Below are positions 25,334 to 37,419 of a DNA stretch of 64,000 nt, piece after piece (the first letter of the stretch is position 1; each line of letters opens with the position of its first letter). The notes beneath the pieces were generated by a model. It did no database searches. It was not told the DNA's origin and worked only from the letters and a program-made list of their open reading frames with translations. Both the position numbers and the translations under genes were made by a program. The DNA is from Dermacentor variabilis (taxonomy: Eukaryota > Arthropoda > Arachnida > Ixodida > Ixodidae), in contig NC_134576.1 in NCBI RefSeq assembly GCF_050947875.1, forward strand, positions 53,072,255-53,136,254, in the 5' to 3' direction.

Positions 25334-25735
25334 GAAACATCGGAGCAAAGGGAGGCCAGATTAGCGCGTTATGGCGAAGCTTGCCGAGCACGCAAGTGTG
25401 CCAAGATCGAAGCTACTCCAACCGCCGCCGTCCTGCACCTAACAACAAGGAGAATCAGATGAAGCCGTGGATGCAAGCATTGGGACTCGAAACGAATGTT
25501 TGACGAATGACATCCTTCGGCTGGCGGCAAGCTCGACTGCGAAGGCCAGATTTCACTGCGACCTCACGGACTACACGTTCGGCAGCGCGTGTAGCGTGTA
25601 TAAAAGACTGTGGCCTAACTTCAATGAAACTGTGTACATAGCCTTTGCAAAACAAAGTCAAACAGATCTTTCTCTCACGATAACTAGGTTTACAAGAGTT
25701 AAACATGAGCCAACTTTTGCTAGCAAAAAAAAAAC
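25334..25735 (+). pseudogene. Relic of a Helitron-associated-type protein (STPR-like repeat and Cys block)
   Basis: Two adjoining plus-strand frames. 25334-25462 reads ETSEQREARLARYGEACRAR, like the basic 23-residue (STPR-type) repeats. 25467-25739 then contains FHCDLTDYTFGSACSVYKRL followed by W. This resembles the F..NF....FG.-C-VCDRLW block that I recall following such repeats in Helitron and Pif1-like proteins of arthropods. The expected CxVCD is CSVYK here, so a key Cys is lost, and a stop plus a frame change separate the two parts. Identification is from memory and tentative. Confidence 0.4.
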
Positions 25736-25739
25736 ATAA

Positions 25740-27121
25740 GAATTTTGTGCAGGTATTTTACCTGTCTGTGATAATTCAAGCTAACACAAATCGGCATTTT
25801 TTATAGATCTCCCTGCTTTGCTGCTGTGAACACCATTTCTTTAAATGTAGACGAAGAAACACCTGAGTCATCGCTATTTGTGCATGAAAGCGTAAGTTTA
25901 TTGATATTTTATTAGTGAATTGTGTTCTAAACATTGCTCGACTTCCTCAAGTGGCTTAAATTCGAAAAAAGATTGCAGCAATATAAATATTCATTGATTT
26001 CTTGGTGTGAACTTAGGTCCTACTAAGTATCTGCAGTTATTCCTTATGCACTGCTCTTGCAGTCGACGTCAGGGGCATGTTTTTTTCTGTGCTACGAAAA
26101 GAAGATTCCTTGGAATATACAGGCTATTGAAATAACGCTGCGCTGTGTTAATTTTCTCTACACTCTAAGATGTTTGTAGTTAAGGTTGCATCACTACATT
26201 AAACTTGCTTGGTTAAGCACAGCAATCCCTTTATATAGTACAGCCAAATATGCGTGACTATGCTTCTTGATTAGTAAGCTTTCTTTGTTGTCATAGCACA
26301 AAAAAAGGGTTCCGCTCACATAGTGTAGTGCATTCTGGCCACAACCAGGAACAGGCAGGCTTCCTGAACCTCTGCGTCGAATGAAAGGCTGTTCATGCTG
26401 AAAAAGGCGGATGAAGGAGTCGTCGCAATGATGAGTGCATTTTTATATGTTAAACACAGTATATGACATGCAATCTGCAACGCCAGTACAGTCTATTTGG
26501 AACAAATTCGCAGGATGACACTGTTATCAGGATTTTAATTCCCGAACTTTGCGGAGAAATACATTGGCGTTCCAGCTGCTTTTGTGTTTCAATTCATCAG
26601 ACGAAGTTTTTTGCGTAACGAAAGCAAGTGAAATGATAGTGCACTTTTACCGAAACTGCGACCGTACAGATCTCATGAAGTGGGTCTTGCACAAAATTCT
26701 TTTCAAGTGGATTTGTCTTGTTGTCTCATCCGCTAGAATGTGTAAATTGCAATATGCGCTATAAGGTAATTACTTAAAAACCTAAATAATGCATATTTGG
26801 CAATTAGACAATTATGAATTTCAATTTCTTGTGGAAGTAATGTCCGCCTCCTTGAGTAGACCAGCTCATTGACTAGAATTAGGCAACTCTTAGATATTTC
26901 TGAGTGCTCTCTCAAACATTCGCTATATTCTACAATAAAGACGCTGTGAACCCTTGAATTACTGTGATCAATTGGAAACTACGGCTACTTGCTGTGGTGT
27001 TTAGCGAATGAGCGTGTTATTGTATGACTGTTTTGGCATACCATGAAATAAACTTTTTAGCACTTTGCATTCAAAGCATAACAAATGCCTCCTTTATATC
27101 CGTTGCAAATTACTCGCGCTG
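25740..27121. other. Non-coding stretch
   Basis: AT-rich and without recognisable domains, structural RNAs or long repeats. The short ORFs have no supporting features. Confidence 0.55.
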
Positions 27122-27122
27122 C

Positions 27123-27192
<70 letters not shown>
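27122..27192. repeat. Compound microsatellite (AT)n(GT)n
   Basis: About 38 bp of AT repeats pass directly into about 32 bp of GT repeats. The overlapping Tyr-Ile and Cys-Val ORFs are artefacts of this tract. Confidence 0.97.
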
Positions 27193-27194
<2 letters not shown>

Positions 27195-27506
27195 GAACCA
27201 TGTGCATATATGTGGAGCATAGCATCACATGTGTACCTGACAGGCTCATCTGCTTCGCACTGCAAAGGCGCCCACGTGTGCAATTTTCATGGCTATTTGA
27301 AGATTTCATAAAATGGATGCATGCGTGAACTATATTATATATAAACACATTCGTGCTCGAGTTATATAACTTCAGCGAAACTTTGAATGTAGAGATGCAC
27401 TCTCACATGAATCAGACCAATGATCAATATTGTTGCAGTCCCTAGTTACACTTTTCACAGCATGGCTCATACATACGAATCATTTAAAATTTTTATACAT
27501 ATATGT

Positions 27507-28051
27507 ATAAAAATATATATATGTATAAAGACCTCACCCAACACTACAGACTCGAAAGACGCACATTCCCGCCACCGCACGATAAATTGAACAGGAACGA
27601 GGCCGTAACATTACGCTTGCTCCAGACACACACCTACCCTAGCCCCGCTATCTTACACCACTGCTATCCGAGTTTGTATCCAACAGACACGTGTAAAACA
27701 TGCGGACACAGAGCAACGCTGCGACACATGCTCTGGGAGTGTGCCGGCAACAACGGTAATCAAAGCAGCTCCGTTGGCGACGCGTCCAGAATCGCGGCTG
27801 TTGCCAGAGTAGGAGAAGGCTCGAGCTCCGTTCTTCCCGACGCCGCCCCGGATGCGGGAGCCGCCGGGGACCTTCTCCGTAGGCGTCGCCGCCGCTGGGA
27901 GGCGGCTATCAGAAGTTCAGAGCTGGGAGACCAGCTCTGGGCCGTCCGGCAAGCCAAAGATGCCGCTCGTGTCCAAGAACTTCGAGCCGTCACCTGAGGC
28001 CACCACATCAAGAACTGCCGGACTATTCTTTACTAAAGTATCTTCTTCTTC
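27507..28051 (+). mobile_element. LINE ORF2 C-terminal fragment, same clade as the 19.8-23.2 kb LINE
   Basis: The plus frame at 27503-27997 gives LTQHYRLERRTFPPPHDKLN, RLLQTHTYPSPAILHHCYP and the CCHC finger CKTCGHRATLRHMLWEC, matching the order in the large LINE (THYYLSRRVFPLPHPALYRA, CPACG...LWEC). The end WAVRQAKDAARVQELRAV corresponds to the LAVQSARDRAVKLGLAV tail. The 3' end has a TTC-repeat tail. TACATATATGT occurs at 27496-27506 and 28052-28062 and may be an 11-bp target duplication, though the AT-rich context weakens this. Confidence 0.8.
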
Positions 28052-28062
28052 TACATATATGT

Positions 28063-29788
28063 GTATTATGTCACTATAGCTCAACTTCGAAAACCCTGAG
28101 GTCCAAACGACTGCAAGCATTATGCCACGGGTCTCCTTCGTCTATAAAATTCACCACTTCAAAGCTCGGTTAAAGCTATTGACGCATTGAATGTGTGACC
28201 CTTCTCAATGTGTGTTAAATCACGCGAATTAAATGAAGGGTTTAGGTGGACCCCTTTCGTTGGCGTGTTTTCAGAACACCCTATACTTTCTTTACATAAG
28301 CATCGTTGTTGTAGCTTGTGTCAAGAGGCAACTTTTGAAATAGGTGCTAATCTACACCTTTACGCCCGTATTCAGCAATGCATCTTAACTTCAAGCCGAT
28401 GCTTGACGTCATTTAAAGGATGCCTGTCGTGAACTCCCCAAAAGAAATGCAATGAGCGTCTTGCGCGCGTTTGCAGCAGCCGTCATTTATATCGTCAATT
28501 TTAAGTCACGATTTCCGAATGCGGTGGTTGGGGTGTGGTCTGTGCAGCAAGCCTATTTACACCCTTCTCGGTGTGGAACTTTTCTTGTGTAGACACCGGC
28601 TTATGTTGTTACGTAGCATGCACTATTTAGTTGTTGTACCACTTGGTTGCCTTCGGATTCAATTGTTTATTTGTATCTCCGGCTAAATGGCGTCTGTGAG
28701 TTCCTTATAATCCGGGACTGTTGCAGGAAAAGCCTGCGTTTTCTTCTCTGTGCTTGCTATTTCTGATGTTTGCGTGCATTTATTTGTACGTATTCGGTTT
28801 CTGATGCCTTATATCTTGCGTCAGTGTCTCTCCTTGAAGTTTGCAGGCTCATGATCACTACCCAGATTATCTGCTTGGTGTGATCATCATTTAGTCTAGT
28901 CGTTCGTAAACAGGTTCTCATTTTATGGCGTAGTCCATACAGGAAGGTCCAGGAAGGTCCAGGAAGGTCCAGGAAGGTCCAGGAAGGTCCAGAACTGTCT
29001 GCGACATTTTTCTCTGTTACTTTCCCTGTTACCAGGTTCTGTTCTTAGCGCACAAATTGCACTAAATAAAAGTTGTAAGTAGAGTCCCTGTCTAGTTATT
29101 TCATGTGCGCCTTGATATCTCCACTAGTACCTGACCTAATTTCGGAATTATTATCGTTTCTAATAAGGTCAATCAATTATCTAGTTAGATATTCGCGATC
29201 ACCACCCCATAATTGGTTAAGCTACTTCCAACCACTTCTTTTTCGTACCGAGTGCGACAATTCTCTAAATGCTGCTTACCCTATGCCACTTTGTAGCCAG
29301 CCTAATTAGCATTCATGCACTGCAGATTTTACTTGACTCAGTCTTCCTGTTGTACCATTTACATATGAAATCACCAATACTATGGGAGCTGCTCCATATC
29401 TCGTAGGAGTGTTTCGATGAAAGGCACCCGCTTAGAGCTTCGTAATTCAGGTACGTTTGAATTGACTTCCACTGATCCTGCTTGCGACCATCCTGTACGT
29501 TTTTGTAGCAATTCTTACGGTCTTCAGGAATTCGGATACGGCTCGAAGTTTAGCAGGATCGGGAAGAATGGCTCTTTAAAGATAACATGGCCTAATACAG
29601 TCAGTTTTAGAGCTGCAAATAAGCACATGCCTAAGTTAAGCTGGAGACCAGGATTCCGGAGAGAGGTCAAAACCTGATGTAAACAGCGAAGATGGGTCAG
29701 AAAATCAGGGGAAGAGACGACAAAGGCGTCGAAGTAGCAGAGACAAGTATTCTCAGAAGGGTTTAGGTGCGAGCTAGTTGGTACGGAT
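28063..29788. other. Non-coding stretch with a small minisatellite
   Basis: No gene recognised. At about 28938-28994 the 11-mer CAGGAAGGTCC is repeated five times in tandem. A TTGCACTAAATAAAAGTTG motif at about 29058 could be an old retroposon end, but it cannot be assigned. Confidence 0.55.
28938..28994. repeat. 11-bp minisatellite (CAGGAAGGTCC)x5
   Basis: Five perfect tandem copies of the 11-mer, with partial units at each side. Confidence 0.95.
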
Positions 29789-29898
29789 CATTCATTTAAA
29801 ACTGCGCCAAAAACGCGGACAAGGGAGGACACAGGACGAGCGCTGTCCTGTGTTGTCCCTTGTCCGTGTTTTTTGGCGCTGTTTTAAATATGAATGAC
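29789..29898. repeat. 110-bp inverted repeat (fold-back)
   Basis: Outer TTCATTTAAAACTGCGCC pairs with GGCGCTGTTTTAAATATGAA. Inner CAAAAACGCGGACAAGGGA pairs with TCCCTTGTCCGTGTTTTTTG. At the centre ACAGGACGAGCGCTGTCCTGT is itself nearly palindromic. It abuts the gypsy RT relic at 29890 and may be part of a small MITE or a Penelope-type end. Confidence 0.8.
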
Positions 29899-30236
29899 AA
29901 GTATGCTACCTCAGGCCGCGAAGGATGGCCTCCATCATGCGTTTAAACGTGGCGAGCGCGTTGCACAGGCCGAACGGCCTTACAGTGAATTGATACAAGC
30001 CGTCTCGAGTTACAAACACGGTTTTAGAACAGTCAGCGTCAGACATGTGCACCTGGGAGTAGCCAGAGCGGAGATCTAAGTAGGAAAAAACTCCGCTCCT
30101 TGTAAACAGTGAAGTGCGTCGTCAATACGTGGCTACGGGTGCACATCCTTTCGGGTAATCTTGTTAAGCTTTCGATAATCAACGCAAAATAGTGTGATGC
30201 CATCATTTTTCTAACTAGGACTACTGGTGATTATCG
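29890..30236 (-). pseudogene. Ty3/gypsy reverse transcriptase fragment (minus strand)
   Basis: On the minus strand, RT motifs appear in order across frameshifts and stops: SPVVLVRK (30236-30213), VDYRKLNKITRKD, PRIDDAL, DLRSGYSQV, then GLYQFTVRPFGLCNALATFK and MMEAILRGL (to 29890). It stops before the YxDD motif. The fragment is distinct from the intact-structure gypsy at 48.9 kb (for example GLYQFTVRPFGLCNA against GLYEFKVLPFGLCSA). Confidence 0.85.
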
Positions 30237-30489
30237 TGTGGAACTGACTATTCTGAGAGCTTGATCAAAGTTAAAAGTGTAAAGGGGGTTTCTTGCGGTC
30301 GTGGAGGAGTAGCGACAAACATACGACCACCCGGTAGGGTGCAGCCAGAGAGTGAACTGGGTACGAGCCACGCGATGTGGTGGGGGGGGGGGGTGTAACG
30401 AGGCTTTTCAGCCGGCCGATCTTCGTCACAAAAGGAACATAATGCTACGACCCACCACCTTCGACTAATGAAGAAGACGACAGTGATCG

Positions 30490-30592
30490 GGACGTTGCAC
30501 GTGTTCTGCCATCTGGGCTGTCCCTGTAAATCGTGTATTTTTGTAAATCATGCCTCACTTCCATAAATTTGACGTCCCGGCACACATTTGTG
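30490..30592 (+). repeat. Probable 3' part of a gypsy LTR, followed by a primer-binding-site-like motif
   Basis: The stretch ends TTGACGTCCCGGCACA and is followed by TTTGTGGAGGTGCGGGGT, closely resembling TGGTGGAGGTGCTGGG after the 5' LTR at 49126. A gag frame follows at once, as expected. No partner LTR is present, so the left boundary is a guess. Confidence 0.5.
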
Positions 30593-30615
30593 GAGGTGCG
30601 GGGTAGTTTCACCAC

Positions 30616-31700
30616 ATGATGGAGCTCCAAAGCAGTCGGCGCTGCGGTGCAACTACCATGGCAGACCAGCCTGAATCTGTGTCTGCGCCACCGACCAAGA
30701 ATGCTTTATCTCACCCTCGAGACCCTGCAACATTCAACCTGGCCGATGACGCTTACGCGGAGAAGTGGCTGACACAAAACAAACGGTTGAGCGATCACAA
30801 TCACTGGGACCTGTCTGTCATGCTAGCCAATGTGGTCTTTCGTCTGAGTGGAACGGCGAAGGTATTTTAAATTCATGAGGCCGAATTTGGGAGCTGGGAT
30901 GCATTGAAGCAAAAGCTCCGTGACCTGTTCGGTAAGGCCTCCCGTCACAAAAGCGCTACGAAGAAACATATGCCAACGCGAGCCCAAAAGTCCACGGAGT
31001 TGTACCTGTCGTACATACAGGACGTGTTGGCGCTGTGCGGTAAAGCTTACAGCCTTATGCCACAGCCTGAGAAGGCTGGCCACGTACTGAAGGGTATAGC
31101 GGACGACGCATTCAATCTGCTCTCGTGGAGAAATTCTGCTACCATTGGTGCCGGATTAAGGAGTGCCAGCGCTTCGAGCAGGCCAAATACCGTCATGACG
31201 TCTTCGTCTGCAAAGCAGCCGCCATCTCACACCTTTGACCGCCTTCGTTCGAAATGATGAGGATTGTCCGCCGCGAAATCGAAGTGATCGCTCCAGCTAG
31301 CCTCTTTGCCAACTCTAACACCGGTGACTCGAACGCGTCATCGGTTTCACTCCTCGAATTCGTCGTGCGAAACTAACTCGCGAACCTCGGAGCTCGCGCT
31401 GCTTGCGCCGTGGACAGTCGTACGTCCACCCTCGGCACCCTGCTTATTGCAGGACTGTAGACGATCGACCTATCTACTTTAACTGCCACCGTGTCGGTCA
31501 CGCTGCTTGCTACTGTAAGAACCGCTGGTCGTATCCGCAATGTACTGTACCCTTTGCCCATGCTCGCCGCCTCGATCGCCGCGCTTTTGAGCCACCATTT
31601 GCGGCACACCCATACAGTCCTGACGCTGAGACGAAATGGTTCAGCTGCTCGTCGTCCCCTAGTGGTCACCAGTCCCGCTCGCACCATTCAGCTGTCCGTT
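30616..31700 (+). pseudogene. Gypsy gag relic, truncated by Element B
   Basis: Plus-strand gag-like sequence. 30616-30868 is a first open piece (DPATFNLADDAYAEKWL), ending in a TAA. 30904-31140 continues with WDALKQKLRDLFGK and KSTELYLSYIQDVLALCGKA, the retrotransposon gag helical domain. A frameshift follows, and around 31455-31520 there is a broken zinc knuckle, IYFNCHRVGHAACYC, in which the first Cys is replaced by Tyr. No protease or pol follows: at about 31716 the sequence passes into the Element B repeat array. Confidence 0.75.
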
Positions 31701-31715
31701 CTTCCGCTTCTCGCC

Positions 31716-32366
31716 GTGATGTCACCATGGTTCTCACCCACGCATGCACTGTCTTGACCTGTCGGCATGCAGATGAAACAAAATGGCTTTCAAAGGGTGA
31801 CAACAGGCTCACTATCACTCAGTCCCATGATGTGGTCACTAGTGACTAACGTGACGTCACCGCGCTTTTTACCAAACCACGCACTCTGCTAACATGTCGA
31901 CTTGTATTCAAACAAAATGGCTCCCAAAAAGTAACAACCTGCTCACTATCACTCAGTCACGTTAGGTGATTGCTAGTGACTCACGTAACGTAACCACGGT
32001 TCTCGCCCACGCATGCACTGCGCTAACCTGCCAACATGCATATCGAACAAAATGGCTTTCAAAGGGTAACAACTGGCTCACTATCAGTCAGTCTCATGAT
32101 GTGATCACTATCGACTCACGTGATGTCGTCACGCTTTTCACCCAACCATAAACCCCACTAACCTGCCGACATGCATATCAAACGAAACGGCTTTCAAATA
32201 GTAACAACCTGCTCACGATCACTGAGTGAAATGGAGTGGTCACTAGTGACTCACGTGACGTCACCATAATTGCACGCGAGCATCAAGTCCCCTTACGTAC
32301 CAACACGTATATCAAAAGAAATGGTTTTGAAACGGCAGACGGCTCCTGACTACCGCTCAATAAAGG
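31716..32366. repeat. 135-bp tandem repeat, Element B left arm (~4.8 units)
   Basis: Register landmarks are GTGATGTCACC (31716), AGTGAC (31841, 31975, 32245) and ATCGAC (32110), giving a period of 134-135 bp. Each unit carries GTCACTAGTGACT-like palindrome, GTGACGTCACC, CATGCATATCAAACGAAA and a CTCACTATCACTCAGTC block. Confidence 0.9.
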
Positions 32367-34654
32367 GCAACTTTGGCGAGTTTTTCATCATGTCAAGGTA
32401 ACAGAGTATTAGTGTCCCCAAAATTGCCCGTCACGCGTATGATGTAAGAATTGTTCCGCAAATTTGAAAATAATTTGGATAAGAAAAAAGCGCTAGATCG
32501 AAACTGAATTCTGACCAAGCAGCCAAGCGAAGCTCTTCGTGAGACGTCACCAGCGTCGCCAGCGTTGAAGGCACGCCAGTCAAGGCGCTCTCGCCCGCTG
32601 TGCGTACAAAACCAGCAAAGATAAAAAGCTCAACAGATTCTTGACGGAACCGGCCCTTCAGGTGACAATGTCAGCGGCACCAGTTTTTCGGATCTGTACA
32701 ATATTGACAGTTATGATTCAGGCGAATTCAATAGTCGCGAGTCGCCGTTCGCATTCTAGCCACCACCCCGAGAGCCAGCGCCACTGCGCCACGTATTGTG
32801 CTGCAACATGAAGACCAAGAATAGCCCCAACCACTGATTTTATACGTGCTGCTTGCTAGTTTAGGCGTTTTACCCTTTGTCAGGGAAGCGCTTCGCATGC
32901 TCACTGTAGATGTGGAGCGCGACTTTCCGCATTTGTATGCCGCAAGTACGCCGCTGACACTACAGTGCACCCAGCAGCGCATTTGTTTACATCGGCTGCA
33001 GTGTTGCGGAATGGGCGCCCTCTTTATATTCGAATTTCATTCTGTGGAATTAGAACTTGCCGCAATTCGATTCTTTTCAATTTCTTGGAGTGACAAATCT
33101 TAACCCAATCCTTCTCCTGGAATGGCTGAATAGTTCAATTCCATTCCTGTAATTCCTCAACGTACGAAAGGCTTCTCGGTAGGTTTATCTAGTTAACGAT
33201 AATCGCACATTAAAGCTGATGTCACCAGATGCGTTAAGAACGGCAAAAATATGCAAACCACATTAACAATGCCGAGGGATAGTAGCTTGGTGACATATCT
33301 CATGCAATACGACCACCCTACTAATTGCCATATGGGCAGTTCTCCCGCTACCTATAGTATTTTCATGGTCAGCATGTTTTAACAGCTTGTGATGTTTAAT
33401 ATTGTTTATGGTTAAATGTGTTAGTGCTAAAAGGAAAGCATAGCGCATTTTTGCTTAGGTGTCGTCATGATATTGAAATGCTACAATAAATGTGGCAAGC
33501 AGTGCAAGGCGCAAAGAGTTTCATTTTGGTTTAATGGATCAAAATCTTGCAGCGAAACGTCATGACCTAAATGGGCACTTCACCATTTAGTTTTGAAACC
33601 CCGAAGTGTAAACGACGGCTGCTTCAACGGTTAGTTCTAAAGACAAAGAAGTGCGATAAAACAATTGCCTTCTGTTTGTTGCGCTTCACAAACGTGAGCT
33701 GCTCGAAAGAGGTTCATGACTGCCGATTTTCTTTTGCTGTCATTATCAGAGATGTCGTAGAAAACATGCGTTCATGTCAGCTGACGTCGCAAGGCAAAGT
33801 TGAAAGCAAGGGGAAGCGTCTAGCGTTTGCTTTCCAATAGGTCAGTGGCTTAGCTGTGTCTGCGCAAGTTCCTTCTGTAACGTGAAGAGAAATATTGCCT
33901 GCAATAGATCCAGGCATATGTCCTTTTGCCAGATGTTTTTAAAACATCAGTCTGCTTGGCCCCGCGTGGCCTCGCTGACTGGTCTTATATTCCAGGCAAC
34001 TGTACTTCGGGGCAGAGCGATTTGTACTGGAAGTGGTGACGTACGCAGGATTTCAATTTCCCAGGGTAGGGGGGTAATCTCCAAAAGAAAGGAGAGGGAG
34101 ATCACGAAAGGAGAAAGATAGCGCGGAGCACGAAATACAGTATGACAAAAATTGCTTGAACAAGGAACCAAACAGATCCAAATAATTTAAAACGTAACTT
34201 AGGAACACCGTGGGCATTCTTTATATGATGTTTCAGTTCTGTTTGGTTTTGTCCTTGGTGGTACTTCAGTATGGTTGATTGACTTTGTAATATGAGATCT
34301 GGAAGTCGCGAAAACTAGGTGCCTGCGCTGCGGCAGAAAAATAATCCTCAGCCACTATTTGATGGGAAGCAGAGTTCGTCACCTAAGCCATGGCAGCAAA
34401 TGCGCCATGAATCCTCAAGATAAAAAAGGGAAACACGCTCGAAAATTTGCCCAAACATGATCCGGGGGTAGTTCTTTCTCTATATTTGAGCTGACCACCA
34501 TGGAAGATGGGACTCCTGAAGACAAATAGGCGAGTGTCGCACGAAAGCGGGGTCCTTCGTTCAAGGACCGAAATGAGCCGAGAAAAAAAACAGGGTGTCT
34601 GATGTCGCCGGAGAATGAATCGTCGATGCCTCTAGGTATCGCTGGGTATAAACT
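32367..34654. other. Element B spacer, upstream of the transposase relic
   Basis: No gene recognised. An 89-codon ORF at 33571-33840 has no known domain. Around 33020-33165 there is TTC/GAATT-rich sequence of repeat character. The 2.3-kb stretch may include later insertions. Confidence 0.45.
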
Positions 34655-35600
34655 AGACGCTGGGTATAAACGTAAAAACTGCAAGGTCAATTGTACGGGC
34701 AGACCGTAAAGTTTCTATGAAAATGGGTGGCTTTGTCCGAATGTCTGGCACCGACGTTGTTGCCGTTGTAACAAGAACTTTTGACGAAAACCCAATGGTG
34801 ACGCTGAAACAGATAAAGATAACCGTTGTACAAGACATACCAGAAATCACAATCTGCACCAGTTCAGTTGAGCGCCTGCTCGACGCGCACATCTACTCCA
34901 TAAAATTAGGGACCCAGAGGCCGGTGGACTACGAACGCTGCGACGTGAAGACGAAGAGAAAAGTGTATGCACAATGGTTGCATACAAATGCGTCCCAGGT
35001 TGGCCCCTTTTACGCCGACGAAACAAATTGCAACATATGGTGCTAAAATTCGGCCGGGCAAAAAAGGGCACGGCAGCGCTGCACACGATGACTTCGACGA
35101 AAGGCGCGAACATCAACAGCATCGCCTGCATGTAGTAACGGCGTGCTGCACTGGCTAATTGTCGAAAGGGTCCATTGCATGGTATTTAATTACTTCCTCG
35201 GTGACGCGTCTGCCATGAACGTATCTGGGGTGCCGGACACAGATGCCGTGTTCCTTTTTGACAACGGTTCCAATGACAAGCGCGCAGAACAGGCAACTAT
35301 GGTCAGCTAGAACCAATACTTCAAGACCTTGCAGCTGCTGCCACAGAGCCTCTTTTTTTAAATCCAATTGAGGGAGTTTTCTCCATGTTCAAATATCAAG
35401 TTAAAAGGTACGTCAGAGTGTGGCGCGACGCAGTGCTGGTGACTCCACAAGAAGACACACAACCGGAGCAAAGGGGCTCGTTGTTCGTGGATGCTGCAGA
35501 ACACGTAATTCCACTTGTTCAGTGCGTGGTTTGCGCGGAATTCGATAGGCACATCTTTTCTTTTGTTCAGGCTGCGCTCAGAGAGGACGAAGTGTAGTAG
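34655..35600 (+). pseudogene. DDE transposase relic, related to the Element A transposase
   Basis: The plus strand begins with LGINVKTARSIVRADRK, matching the helix-turn-helix of Element A (LGINIRTVRSITATDRE). 34717-35046 carries VERLLDAHIYSIKLGTQRPV (compare DRLLDGHGYTLKLITQRPV) and FYADETNCNIW, the first-Asp block. After frameshifts, 35155-35310 has DAVFLFDNGSN, the second-Asp block with the following His region changed, and 35366-35410 has NPIEGVFSMFKYQV, the Glu block. At least three frame changes and several stops make it inactive. Divergence from the Element A protein is large, so the two are separate lineages of one family. Confidence 0.8.
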
Positions 35601-36210
35601 GCCTCCTCGGGCAGTCCGATGGCTTCTTTTGCAATCAAATGCCGCATTGAATAAATTACATGTTTGTGTTCAGGAGATCTCAAGGAACTTTTTTTTACAT
35701 CTGGTGTCGAGGAATATGTCTCACTAAACTCATGACGAATCTATATTGCAGGTTAACCTTCCTGCAGTTCATTTGTGAACTTTGTGCGAAAAAAATGCGC
35801 ACTCAATCCTACAGATCCCTGATTCAACTAGTCCTAAATTTTCCACCTGTATTTCGCTAACACTCAGCGAGCAACAAAATATTATTGCATAGGTATACAC
35901 TTCGCTATCAGGTCGGTACTATAAAAAGTTCCTGGTCATATTAGAACAATTTTTCTATAATGAGAAATTCAATTCTTTTGTAAAAAAAAACGTGTCACTA
36001 AATGCATATATATTGCCCGTGAAAAATAATTTGCTTGTATATCAGTGCCGTAATTACTTGAGGGTGCGTACTAAATATTCTTCAAGGTTATGCCGTGTGA
36101 GTCACCATGTTAATACGGATTGCACCTGTAAAATCACCTGCCCTCTAGCCCATCTGCTAGCACGAGCACCTCAGAACAGCGCAGCGTCAGCCACTATTGA
36201 CCACGACATG

Positions 36211-36775
36211 TTAATGAGCGATAGTCAGCAGCTAGTTGCCCTTTCAGAAGCATTCCTTTTCACATACGTGTTGGCGGGTAAGGGTAGTTGATTGCTCACG
36301 TGCGACTGTGGTGACGCCGCGTGAGGCACTAGCGATCAACCCATTTCACTCAGTGATCGTGAGCATGTTGTTACTCTTTGAAAGCCGTTTCGTTTGATAT
36401 GCATGCTGGCAGGTTAGTAGATTGCATGGTTGGGTGAAAAGCGTTGTGACGTCCCCTGAGTCACTAGTGACGACATTATGGGACTGAGTGATACTGAGCC
36501 TGTTACCTTTTGAAATTCATTTCGTTCGGTATGCATGTCGGCAGATAAGGAGAGTGCATGCGTGGATGAGAACCATGATGACCTCACGAGAATCACTATT
36601 GGTTACGTCATTTGACTGAGTGATAGTGAGTGGGTTATTATGCTCTGAAAGCCATTCGTGTGATATGCTAGTCGGCAGGTAAGGAGAGGTGCGGCGGCGG
36701 TGACGTCGAGTGAGTCACTAGTGACCTTAATAATGTGACTCAACAATAAGCCGTTGCACTCTCCGAAACATTTGC
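36211..36775. repeat. 135-bp tandem repeat, Element B right arm (inverted)
   Basis: Reverse-complement counterpart of the left array. CACTAG/CACTAT landmarks at 36327, 36462, 36594 and 36716 give periods of 135, 132 and 122 bp. GACTGAGTGATACTGAGCC and CATGCATGTCGGCAG mark each unit. About four units. Confidence 0.88.
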
Positions 36776-36800
36776 ATGTCGGTAGCGCGGAGGGGGGGGG

Positions 36801-36956
36801 AGGGGGTATTCTGTAAGAGTCCACTTAGTGGAATGTTCATTTCGGCCTCTGCTGATTGGCTAGGGCCGCTCGTTCCCTTTTCTCTCGTACAGCTGCATCC
36901 AATGAGCAACGGCCTAAATGGACAGTCCACTAGTTGGGCTCTTACAAAATACCTCC
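36801..36956. mobile_element. 156-bp fold-back MITE in the Element B right arm
   Basis: GGTATTCTGTAAGAGTCCAC at the left is inverted at the right (GTGGACTCTTAC-type; read as GGGCTCTTACAAAATACC). The arms extend about 45-60 bp through GGAATGTTCATTTCGGCC and GGCCTAAATGGACAGTCC. No coding sequence. It lies just outside the 135-bp array and inside the 21-bp array. Confidence 0.75.
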
Positions 36957-37419
36957 CTGGTGTGCACCAAAGGTGCATGTGTATTGAGCGATAATGAGTA
37001 CTCGTTTAATCTTCATGTCAACTGCCTGAGTAATGGTGGGCAAGTTCTTACTCATTCGACTCATTTAAAATGTGCATAGAGTGAAGGATAGGAATCGCAT
37101 GTCGTGAACGCAACCCAAGTCGCGTAATGTGCATCACGATTGTGACTCACTTATGCGAGTATATGTTGTTACACGGAAAGGCGACTCTATAAGGAGGAAA
37201 TGAGTAATTTACCGCGCAGTCGCGAATGTTTCTCCAGCAGCCGTTACGGCACTGGTAGCATGGAAACTGTGCACCTATAGTGCTGACACCAATACAGTGA
37301 TGACCCCAATTATTATGTGGCATTCATGACGCCTGTTTGGACCTTTTTGCAAGAATTATTGCTCCTCAATCAAATTCCAACATGTATGAATTGACTCTCA
37401 CGGCGTATAAAATAAATGG

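Noticed and set aside
31716..32366. Ordinary centromeric satellite
   Set aside because: Fewer than five units, with an inverted counterpart across a transposase; fits element arms better than satellite DNA.
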